From an uncultured Olsenella sp. (GTDB taxonomy: Bacteria; Actinomycetota; Coriobacteriia; Coriobacteriales; Atopobiaceae): 20,188 nucleotides of DNA. This document shows, piece by piece, positions 6,703 to 12,838 of this stretch (within the stretch, counting starts at the first letter, position 1; every line of letters starts with the position of its first letter). The stretch is from positions 1-20,188 of the forward strand of contig CAMXZR010000020.1 in the NCBI GenBank assembly GCA_947253595.1, in the 5' to 3' direction. The notes below the pieces were generated by a model. The model was not told the origin of the DNA. It saw only the letters and a list, made by a program, of their open reading frames with translations, and searched no databases. The position numbers and the translations under genes are program-made.

Positions 6703-7257
6703 ATGAAGGGTGGGGCAAAAGCCCTGCATGACTCCATGGAGCTCTCTGGCAAGGTGCAGAGGAAGCTCGGACGAGCCGAACTCCTCGAACTTCTTGTGCA
6801 GGTCTCCCAAGAGAACGATGACCTCAGGAAAGAGAACGAGCGCCTTCGCTCCCGGCTGAACGACAGAAGGATCGCGCTGGGCGAGGCGGGTTCCATCGCC
6901 GAGGCCGCCCTCCGTCTGAATGGGATCTTCGAGGCTGCCCAGAAGGCGGCCGATGACTACCTCCGTTCCGTCAGGCAGCTCATCGAATCCGATGGGACCG
7001 CCTCGGTCGGCAACGTGCCCGATTGCAGTGCAGCCAAAATGCCCGTTCAGCCCGAGCGCGACGTGGACGCTCTTGGGCGGACCGTCGCCTCTGAGCCCAT
7101 CGCTTCGGAGCGGCCTGTGGCTGCGTCACGCGATGCTGCCGGCATCGACGCGACGGTTCCCGGCATCGACGCCGATGCCCCTGCTCCTGACGCCGCCAAA
7201 GGGAAGGGAGGTGCCGATGTTCCCAGAAAGAGGCCGGGGCACGCCAACTGGCTCTAA
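6703..7257 (+). CDS. Conserved coiled-coil protein, first gene of the riboswitch operon
   Basis: A 184-residue protein, probably cytoplasmic since it has no signal peptide or membrane segment. Residues about 20-58 (RAELLELLVQVSQENDDL, KENERLRSRL) form a charged coiled coil. Next comes GSIAEAALRLNGIFEAAQ (63-80) and KAADDYLRSV, a motif I recall from proteins of unknown role beside signal peptidase and sortase-like genes in Clostridia and Coriobacteriia. The C-terminal half (about 95-184) is Ala/Asp/Pro-rich and likely disordered, with a short repeat AGIDAT/PGIDAD. The ATG follows a GGGGGAG ribosome site. It overlaps the next gene by 41 bases. The function is unknown; a scaffold role for the module is only a guess. 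Confidence 0.85.
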   Translation: MKGGAKALHDSMELSGKVQRKLGRAELLELLVQVSQENDDLRKENERLRSRLNDRRIALGEAGSIAEAALRLNGIFEAAQKAADDYLRSVRQLIESDGTASVGNVPDCSAAKMPVQPERDVDALGRTVASEPIASERPVAASRDAAGIDATVPGIDADAPAPDAAKGKGGADVPRKRPGHANWL

Positions 7258-7837
7258 CGACTCGACGGCCATCGCCTTCCGCCCGACGACCTCCCAGCTC
7301 GAGGAGGAGCTCTTTGCCGCTCGTCGCAGGCGGCGCTATGCGCGTACGGTGCGCAGCATGCTGGGTACCTTGGTCGTGGTGGCCGCAGGCGCAGTCCTGA
7401 TCTCCACGCTCATGGCGCCGGCACTTCAGGTGACGGGCACCAGCATGGAGCCCACGCTGGAGAACGGCGACATAGTCCTGGCCTCCAGGGGCTCGGCCTT
7501 CAATAGGGGCGACGTCATCGCCTTCTACTACAACAACAAGATCCTTCTCAAGCGCGTCGCCGGCCTGCCGGGCGACCAGGTGACCATCGACGACGAAGGC
7601 AACGTCATCGTAAACGGCGACAAGCTCGACGAGCCCTATGTCATGGAGAAGAGCTTCGGCGAGTGCGACATCGACTTTCCGTATCAGGTTCCGGACGGTA
7701 AGTACTTCGTCCTTGGGGATCATCGCTCGACCTCGGTGGACAGTCGTTCCAGGAGCGTCGGATGCATCCCCTCGGACCTTGTGGTTGGAAAAATCGCCCT
7801 TAGGGTGTTCCCCTTCGAAAAATTGGGGGCGGTCTGA
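7217..7837 (+). CDS. lepB: Type I signal peptidase
   Basis: A 206-residue membrane peptidase that removes signal peptides on the outer face of the cytoplasmic membrane. A basic stretch (ARRRRRYARTVR, 35-46) precedes a single transmembrane helix (about 48-70). The catalytic Ser76 lies in GTSMEPT and the general-base Lys112 in LLKRVAGLPGD; the closing family motif GDHRSTSVDSR is at 167-177. Both catalytic residues are therefore intact. The start at 7217 is chosen for its GGGAGG site (7207-7212) and gives a length normal for Gram-positive enzymes; the frame is open back to 6920 but lies inside the preceding gene. Position between a coiled-coil protein and a sortase-like protein suggests it is dedicated to secreted proteins of this module rather than the housekeeping enzyme. 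Confidence 0.93.
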   Translation: MFPERGRGTPTGSNDSTAIAFRPTTSQLEEELFAARRRRRYARTVRSMLGTLVVVAAGAVLISTLMAPALQVTGTSMEPTLENGDIVLASRGSAFNRGDVIAFYYNNKILLKRVAGLPGDQVTIDDEGNVIVNGDKLDEPYVMEKSFGECDIDFPYQVPDGKYFVLGDHRSTSVDSRSRSVGCIPSDLVVGKIALRVFPFEKLGAV

Positions 7838-7838
7838 C

Positions 7839-7885
7839 ATGTCAAGCCAAACGATTGCGAGTGAATCATGAACGCTAAGTCATGA
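7839..7885 (+). other. Two overlapping mini-ORFs leading into the 7882 start
   Basis: After the signal peptidase stop, ATG 7839 opens a 10-codon frame (MSSQTIASES) ending in TGA 7869-7871. That stop overlaps ATG 7868 (MNAKS, stop 7883-7885), which in turn overlaps the real start at 7882. Both junctions are ATGA. The 7882 start has no good ribosome site, whereas GGGGGCGG lies about ten bases before 7839, so ribosomes may be handed down the chain. This could equally be a chance product of the 14-bp duplication. Confidence 0.35.
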
Positions 7886-7893
7886 ACGCTAAG
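7866..7893 (+). repeat. 14-bp perfect tandem duplication at a start codon
   Basis: TCATGAACGCTAAG occurs twice back to back (7866-7879 and 7880-7893). The duplication creates two start codons for MNAK in different frames: the first stops after five codons, the second opens the 617-codon gene. Since 14 is not a multiple of three, it shifted the original start out of frame with the downstream gene. Confidence 0.95.
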
Positions 7894-9735
7894 TTGGCTG
7901 CAAGGGTACGTGCCCTCCTGGGCAGTCGCAGGAGCAGGCGTCGCCTGCTCGCCATGACGGGCGCCTTCTCGCTCCTGGTCATCGTGGGGGTCTTCGCCAC
8001 CCTCATGATACCTGCGATAAGCATGGAGCAGAACGCACCGCTGCTGGAGGCGAATCCGGCATCAGCCGAGGTGGGGAAGAGCCTCTCCGTCAAGGTCACC
8101 GCCTCCGCGCAGGCAAAGGACGACTCCGTGTTCGTCCTTTCCGAGACGGCCTTGGGCGGCAAGCTCGCCGAAAGGTACGTCTTCGACGACAAGGGCACGG
8201 CCAGGCTCGAGACCACCGAGGGCCAGGAAGTCCTCCTGCATCGGGTCGACAAGACCAAGGGGCCTGCCGAACGGGTTGCCATCGCCGAGCAGGCGATTGC
8301 GGATGCCAGGACAAATGACGTGGTGGACGCGAGCCAGGCCACTGCCGATGCCATGGCAGTGGCGGTCGGTGGCAAGCAAGCCGATGCCGCTGGCGTGAGC
8401 GAGGACGTGGTTGAGGCGGAGAATTCCGTTCTGCCGATGAGCGGAGGCGGTGACGCTGCGGCCGCGAGCGACTCTGCGGACGAGCCAAAGAGCGTGGGGG
8501 AGAAGAGCCTCTACTGGTTCGTCGTCCCGCGAGGAAGCTCCGTCACCTTTATGGTCGATTACGTGTCTGTCGACGCGATCGCCGTGGAGCCTTCCAAGGC
8601 TCAGGCTGAGGTCGAGCAAGGGCCTGCGAGCGAAGAGGAGGAGGCCGAGGGCGAGTCTGCGGGTGCGGAGGATGCCGCGAGCGAGCAGCACTCCGTCCGC
8701 CTGTTTGGCGCCTCTGGCGTCACATACTCCAAGGCCATCCAGTCGCTGAGCGACTTCGACGCGAAGAAGGACGAGCCTGGCGCCGCAAAGGAGGGGAGGA
8801 TCCTCGACATAGAGTGGGTGGCCCCCACCTCTGCGGGTGCGGACAAGGCCTCCTCTGGCGATGCGGCCGCTGTGGCAGGGGAAGCCAAGGATGCCTCTGC
8901 TGCGACGGGAGATCCGGCAGTCCAGACCAACCTGACCGACCAGACAATTACGGCGAAGCTCTATGCAGATGCGAGCGAGACGACCGCCTCGACGGCACAG
9001 GGCGTCATCATCACCCTGCAGGGCAAGCTCCCCGAGGGGGCAAGGGCCTCCGCGCATCCCATCGAGGCGGAAATCGACGACCAGACGGTGCTCGCAGCCT
9101 ATGACGGAAGCTCCATGACAACGGAAGGCAGCATGGCAAGGCCGAGGGGTAGTTTCATCGGCGGGCTACTGTCCGTAGCCGGAATCTTGTTGGTTGCGTC
9201 TGCCGTAGCGCTCGCGTTCCATAACGTCATGCTGGACCGTGGGTCGAGGCAGGCGCAAGCGCCCATTCTCTCGGAGCTCGAAGCATACGTGGCGGGAGCG
9301 AGCCGTGGCGCCCCGGAGGGCAACATGCCCGTCGCAGAGGTCGACGGAATCCAGTACGTCGGAATACTGGAGATTCCGTCCCTGGGCCTCTCGCTTCCCG
9401 TCCAGTCGACATGGGACGATGACACAGCCGAGGTTACCGTGTGCCGTTGGTCCGGCACGGCATATGACGATGACCTGGTGATTGCTGGAAAGGCATATTC
9501 CAGCCAGCTTGGCGACGTGGGGGACCTGCGAGGCGGCGACGAGGTCGTCTTGACCGACATGTATGGGAACCGCTTCGAGTATCGGGTGGTCGGCCTGCAG
9601 GAGGCCTTCGAGGGCATTCTGAGGGAAGGCGAGGAGCAGGATGCCGATTCGCTTGATGGATTCGACCTCTCGCTCTGCACCTACTCTTCCGGCGGGCTCT
9701 CGGGTCTCACGGTGGGCTGCAGGAGGGTTTCGTAA
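7882..9735 (+). CDS. Two-pass membrane protein with C-terminal catalytically dead sortase-like domain
   Basis: A 617-residue protein. A basic N-terminus (RRSRRR) and helix 1 (about 22-47) lead into a long acidic, Ala/Glu/Asp-rich exported region (48-415). Helix 2 (425-446) is followed by a class-B-like sortase fold (about 482-617): MPVAEVDGIQYVGILEIPSL, then VIAGKAYSSQLGD where active relatives read VIAAHNYSSHFG, and DLSLCTYSSGGLSGLTVGC where they read DLTLFTCTxGGxSRVTVRC. Catalytic His, Cys and Arg thus become Lys537, Tyr601 and Gly608, so transpeptidase activity is unlikely. Residues from Met418 look like a complete sortase N-terminus with a GGAAGG site before it, suggesting fusion of two ancestral genes or an internal start. 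A structural or partner-binding role is my guess. Confidence 0.85.
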   Translation: MNAKLAARVRALLGSRRSRRRLLAMTGAFSLLVIVGVFATLMIPAISMEQNAPLLEANPASAEVGKSLSVKVTASAQAKDDSVFVLSETALGGKLAERYVFDDKGTARLETTEGQEVLLHRVDKTKGPAERVAIAEQAIADARTNDVVDASQATADAMAVAVGGKQADAAGVSEDVVEAENSVLPMSGGGDAAAASDSADEPKSVGEKSLYWFVVPRGSSVTFMVDYVSVDAIAVEPSKAQAEVEQGPASEEEEAEGESAGAEDAASEQHSVRLFGASGVTYSKAIQSLSDFDAKKDEPGAAKEGRILDIEWVAPTSAGADKASSGDAAAVAGEAKDASAATGDPAVQTNLTDQTITAKLYADASETTASTAQGVIITLQGKLPEGARASAHPIEAEIDDQTVLAAYDGSSMTTEGSMARPRGSFIGGLLSVAGILLVASAVALAFHNVMLDRGSRQAQAPILSELEAYVAGASRGAPEGNMPVAEVDGIQYVGILEIPSLGLSLPVQSTWDDDTAEVTVCRWSGTAYDDDLVIAGKAYSSQLGDVGDLRGGDEVVLTDMYGNRFEYRVVGLQEAFEGILREGEEQDADSLDGFDLSLCTYSSGGLSGLTVGCRRVS

Positions 9736-9746
9736 ACATTACTCAT

Positions 9747-9923
9747 ATGCGCCGCGCTGACCTTTTGGGCGTAAGTCCGGATAAGCTGACGAATCTCTCT
9801 GACCTCGTAAAACTCCTGGTGACGGATGGGGACAAGGGCCTCGTGGCCGGCTACAAGTTCGCTCGGGATGCCGCCGTCGTGGCCTTGGAGCCTCTAAACT
9901 CTTATACACTGGTACAGACCTGA
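9747..9923 (+). CDS. Possible 58-residue small protein or gene remnant
   Basis: ATG 9747 opens a 58-codon frame ending TGA 9921-9923. The product (MRRADLLGVSPDKLTNLSDLV... ending NSYTLVQT) has a soluble, protein-like composition, unlike the Arg/Pro-rich shadows common in this DNA. No close ribosome site precedes it: AGGAGG at 9721-9726 is about 20 bases away. The frame also stays open upstream into the preceding gene. It may be a genuine small protein or the remains of a longer one; I do not recognise it. The remaining part of the 308-bp stretch (9924-10043) holds only the ribosome site of the next gene. Confidence 0.35.
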   Translation: MRRADLLGVSPDKLTNLSDLVKLLVTDGDKGLVAGYKFARDAAVVALEPLNSYTLVQT

Positions 9924-10043
9924 GTGACCTGACCAAGGGTTCGGGCCTGCTCGACTAGGAAGGACGTCGCGTCGCGCGTCTGCATGCTGCTGCCACGACA
10001 GGCGGATGCCGTGCGCCCGACACGTTTACGAAAGGATTCGCAC

Positions 10044-11285
10044 ATGTCAGAAAGCAAGGGATACTTCTCTCGCTCCTGGGCACTCATAGGCAAGGAGCCA
10101 GGATGGTACAAGGTGCCGCTCGTCATGGGCATCGCCAACTTCGTCCCGATTGCCGGGGCGCTCGGGACCTCGGGCTACGTTCTCGAGTGGTCGCGCCTGA
10201 TCGCCTGGGGCGCCGACGTCGCGCCGAAGCGGCATGACATCAGGGTGGGCGAGTGCATCAAGAGCGGATGGCGCGGCTTCGTGGCCATGATTGGCTGGGG
10301 AGTGCTGCTGGGAATCGTCCTCTCGCTGGTCTCGTATGCCTTCGACGGCGGTCTGGTTCCGTTCCTCCTGTCACTCGTCGTCGGGGTCTTCAGCGGTACG
10401 GTCCTGGCCGTCTGTGGCGTGAGGGCGGTCATATACCAGAGCTTCGCGGCGGGGTATAGGGCAGACCGCATCTTCGACATGCTCAAGAGGGACTTTGGCG
10501 GCATCGCCAGGATTGCGGGCCTCTGCATCCTGATCTCGATGATCATCACGCTGGCCATGTATCTTGTCGCGCTCATCGTGTTCATCCCCCTGATCACCAA
10601 GGTGATCGGTATGGCCGCCCTCACGGGCACCCAGGCGTATTCGCCGTACATGGACGACTCGTACTACATCTACAGCGAGACCATCTCGATGTTCACGAGC
10701 ATGATTCCCATGCTGCTGGTGATTGGCTACCTCGGATCGGTCGCGACCTCGTTTGCGAGCCTCGTGCAGTATGCGGCGATTGGCCTGTGGATGAGGCAGT
10801 TCAACGTCCCCGCGTGGGGTGCGAGCGGAGACCCCCTGCCCCAGGGCCTCATGCTGGACGCCGCCTCGGCGGTTCCTGGGGTGCCGGTGGACCCGACTGC
10901 CGGGACGACTGAGGTCGCGGGCGTCGCGCCGGTGGACCCGACTGCCGGGACGACTGAGGTCGCGGGCGCCGCGCCGGTGGCCCCTGCCGCCCCGATCGCA
11001 GAGGTTGTCACGCCCCTGGTCGTGCCGGCTTCGATGGATGCCCCGACCGAAGAGGCTCCTGCTGCGGCTGCAGAGGCTCCGACCGGCGAGGCGGCCGCCG
11101 TGGTCGAGGAGCTCACCGTGGGTGCGACGACGGCTGCCGCGCAGGTGGTGCCGACCGACGGCACGGTCGGCGAGGAAGCGGGTGTCACCCCAGCCGCCGA
11201 CGGGGCTGCGAACGATGACGCTGCTACGGGCGAGGACGCAGCCGCGGCTTCCGACGGTGCTGCGGACGAGGGTACGACCCTCTAG
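10044..11285 (+). CDS. Polytopic membrane protein (DUF4013-like) with acidic repeat tail
   Basis: A 413-residue protein. Residues 1-255 hold about five or six hydrophobic helices (around 24-45, 80-100, 103-130, 155-190, 216-250) with an amphipathic N-terminus, resembling the DUF4013 family of unknown function; that match is from memory of its architecture. Residues about 256-413 form a long Ala/Glu/Asp/Pro/Thr-rich tail without hydrophobic segments. It includes two near-perfect 15-residue repeats beginning PVDPTAGTTEVAG (281-295 and 296-310). The start at 10044 has AAAGGA upstream; an in-frame ATG at 9984 would add 20 residues with no ribosome site. Its 309-bp distance from the pseudosortase gene makes separate transcription possible. 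The function is unknown. Confidence 0.8.
   Translation: MSESKGYFSRSWALIGKEPGWYKVPLVMGIANFVPIAGALGTSGYVLEWSRLIAWGADVAPKRHDIRVGECIKSGWRGFVAMIGWGVLLGIVLSLVSYAFDGGLVPFLLSLVVGVFSGTVLAVCGVRAVIYQSFAAGYRADRIFDMLKRDFGGIARIAGLCILISMIITLAMYLVALIVFIPLITKVIGMAALTGTQAYSPYMDDSYYIYSETISMFTSMIPMLLVIGYLGSVATSFASLVQYAAIGLWMRQFNVPAWGASGDPLPQGLMLDAASAVPGVPVDPTAGTTEVAGVAPVDPTAGTTEVAGAAPVAPAAPIAEVVTPLVVPASMDAPTEEAPAAAAEAPTGEAAAVVEELTVGATTAAAQVVPTDGTVGEEAGVTPAADGAANDDAATGEDAAAASDGAADEGTTL
10884..10980 (+). repeat. 45-bp in-frame tandem repeat, 2.15 copies
   Basis: Two 45-bp units (10884-10928, 10929-10973) differ at a single base, and seven bases of a third unit follow. They encode 15-residue repeats in the tail of the membrane protein. 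The near identity at DNA level suggests a recent duplication. Confidence 0.9.
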
Positions 11286-11316
11286 TCTCCCACCAAGCTG
11301 CCTGACTGCTCGGTCA

Positions 11317-11347
11317 CGCCCGGGGCTGCTGTGCGCGGTCCCGGGCG
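11317..11347 (+). terminator. Weak terminator-like hairpin after the DUF4013-like gene
   Basis: CGCCCGGG (11317-11324) and CCCGGGCG (11340-11347) can form an eight-pair stem 32 bases after the stop codon at 11285. Only TTG follows rather than a T-tract, so any termination would be weak or factor-assisted. Confidence 0.35.
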
Positions 11348-11388
11348 TTGCGTGTCGACGGCCGCGCCCCTCCATCCACGTCCCGATG

Positions 11389-11397
11389 TGCTACCAT
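11389..11397 (+). promoter_or_regulatory. Candidate extended -10 promoter for the pheST leader
   Basis: TGCTACCAT reads as an extended -10 element (TG, one base, TACCAT at 11392-11397). No -35 hexamer is seen at 17 bases, which is tolerated for extended -10 promoters. Transcription would begin near 11404, just before the T-box leader. Confidence 0.35.
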
Positions 11398-11403
11398 ACA
11401 CCG

Positions 11404-11676
11404 AAGGCAATGACGGAGAGGTTCGCGACTCGCGTCGCCAGCGGACAAGAGAGGGCACCCACCGGCTGAGAGGTGCCTCCAAGGCTGAGCTGCGAAGTTC
11501 ACTCCACCAGCCGCGACCTGAACGCAGCGTGCCACGGGCACCGCAAGTAGGGAAGCCGTCGGTCCCACGACACGGGGCGAAAGAGCGGGCACCCGCGAGA
11601 GAAAACGTGGGGTCAATCAAGGTGGTACCGCGGAATCATTCCGTCCTTGGGCTTTTGGGCCCGAGGGCGGTTTTTC
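11404..11676 (+). promoter_or_regulatory. T-box leader specific for tRNA-Phe, upstream of pheST
   Basis: The T-box sequence AGGTGGTACCGCGG (11621-11634) is present, able to pair with the free CCA end of uncharged tRNA. Stem I shows AGAGAG followed by the hairpin GGCACC/GGTGCC and, in the specifier region, GAAG then TTC (11498-11500) followed by ACTCC; TTC is a phenylalanine codon, agreeing with the downstream genes. The antiterminator can form between AAGG at the T-box and CCTT at about 11645-11648, competing with the terminator at 11642-11676. Uncharged tRNA-Phe should therefore allow read-through into pheS and pheT. The 5' limit is approximate. The leader fills most of the 449-bp gene-free stretch before pheS. 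Confidence 0.93.
11642..11676 (+). terminator. T-box-controlled intrinsic terminator
   Basis: CCGTCCTTGGGC (11642-11653) pairs with GCCCGAGGGCGG (11660-11671), allowing G-U pairs, with a six-base loop and five T (11672-11676). The left arm overlaps the sequence needed by the antiterminator, as expected for a transcription-attenuating T-box. Confidence 0.9.
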
Positions 11677-11734
11677 GTTCCTGGGCAGGATGGCGCCGGC
11701 AGCCCGCCGGTGGCGACGAGAGGGGTTTCTCAAC

Positions 11735-12802
11735 ATGGCAATGTCCGACGACCTGAGGGCCATCCAGGAGCAGGTGGAGGAGGGGCTCAAGGGGGCCACG
11801 ACCCTCGAGGCCCTGGAACAGATTCGCATCGCCGCCCTGGGCAAGAAGGGGTCTCTCACCGCGCTCATGCACATGATGGGCAAGGTCTCGCCCGAGGAGC
11901 GCCCCGCCATGGGCAAGCTCGCCAACACCGTGCGCGCCAATGTGGACGCCGCCATCGCCGCCCGCAAGGAGCAGCTGGCCCAGGCCGTGCTCGACGCGCG
12001 CATCCAGGCCGAGGCTGTCGACGTGACCCTCCCGGGTCGTCGCCTGGCCCCGGGCACCCAGCATCTCATCAGCCAGATCCGCGAGGAGATCGAGGACATC
12101 TTCTGCGGCCTGGGCTACACCGTCGAGGACGGTCCCTTCGTAGAGACCACCTATTACAACTTCACGGCCCTCAACGCTCCCGAGGACCACCCCAGCCGCT
12201 CGGCGAAGGACACCTTCTACGTGGCGGACAACGCCCCCGAGGGCAAGGCCCAGCACGTCCTGGGCGAGTCCGACGTGCTCCTGCGCACCCAGACCTCGGG
12301 CGTCCAGGTGCACGTGATGGAGGGCAAGAAGCCCCCCATCTACATGATCTGCCCGGGCACGGTCTTCCGCCCGGACACCGCCGACGCCAACCACCTTCCC
12401 CAGTTCACCCAGGTGGAGGGCCTCGTCGTGGACGAGGGCATCACCTTCGGTGACCTCAAGGGCACGCTCGACTACTTCTGCCGCGAGATCTTCGGCAAAG
12501 ACCGTGCGACTCGCTACCGCCCGCACTTCTTCCCCTTCACCGAACCCAGCTGCGAGGTGGACGTCTCCTGTGGCGTCTGCCACGGCAAGGGATGCCGCTT
12601 CTGCAAGAACACCGGCTGGCTCGAGATCCTGGGCTGCGGCATGGTGGACCCCAACGTCTTCGACTACGTGGGCATCGACTCCGAGAGGTACTCGGGATTC
12701 GCCTTCGGCATCGGTGTGGAGCGCGTGGCGGCGCTGCGCTACGACCTGCCCGACCTGCGCATGCTCATGACTGGCGACATGCGCTTCCTGAGGCAGTTCT
12801 AA
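11735..12802 (+). CDS. pheS: Phenylalanine--tRNA ligase alpha subunit
   Basis: This 355-residue protein is the catalytic subunit of the heterotetrameric enzyme that charges tRNA-Phe. The N-terminal coiled coil (about 1-90) contacts tRNA. The class II catalytic domain shows motif 2 (GTVFRPDTADANHLPQFTQ, 208-226) and motif 3 (GFAFGIGVERVAALRYDLPD, 321-340). A CxxCxxxxCxxC cluster (Cys279, 282, 287, 290) is inserted before GWLEILGCGMV, a probable zinc knuckle that I recall from PheS of many bacteria. The start at 11735 has GAGAGGGG upstream; the frame opens earlier (11690) but this start fits the family. It is followed after 36 bases by pheT and controlled by the Phe T-box. Confidence 0.97.
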   Translation: MAMSDDLRAIQEQVEEGLKGATTLEALEQIRIAALGKKGSLTALMHMMGKVSPEERPAMGKLANTVRANVDAAIAARKEQLAQAVLDARIQAEAVDVTLPGRRLAPGTQHLISQIREEIEDIFCGLGYTVEDGPFVETTYYNFTALNAPEDHPSRSAKDTFYVADNAPEGKAQHVLGESDVLLRTQTSGVQVHVMEGKKPPIYMICPGTVFRPDTADANHLPQFTQVEGLVVDEGITFGDLKGTLDYFCREIFGKDRATRYRPHFFPFTEPSCEVDVSCGVCHGKGCRFCKNTGWLEILGCGMVDPNVFDYVGIDSERYSGFAFGIGVERVAALRYDLPDLRMLMTGDMRFLRQF

Positions 12803-12838
12803 CCCCGTAGACCCCGTGCGACCAAGAAGGAGAATCCC

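Noticed and set aside
6920..7216. N-terminal extension of the signal peptidase
   Set aside because: It lies within the coiled-coil gene in another frame, and 7217 has a strong ribosome site giving a normal-length enzyme.
9885..9908. Promoter TTGGAG...TATACA before the DUF4013-like gene
   Set aside because: The spacing is only 12 bases, too short for a normal promoter, and no alternative -35 is seen.
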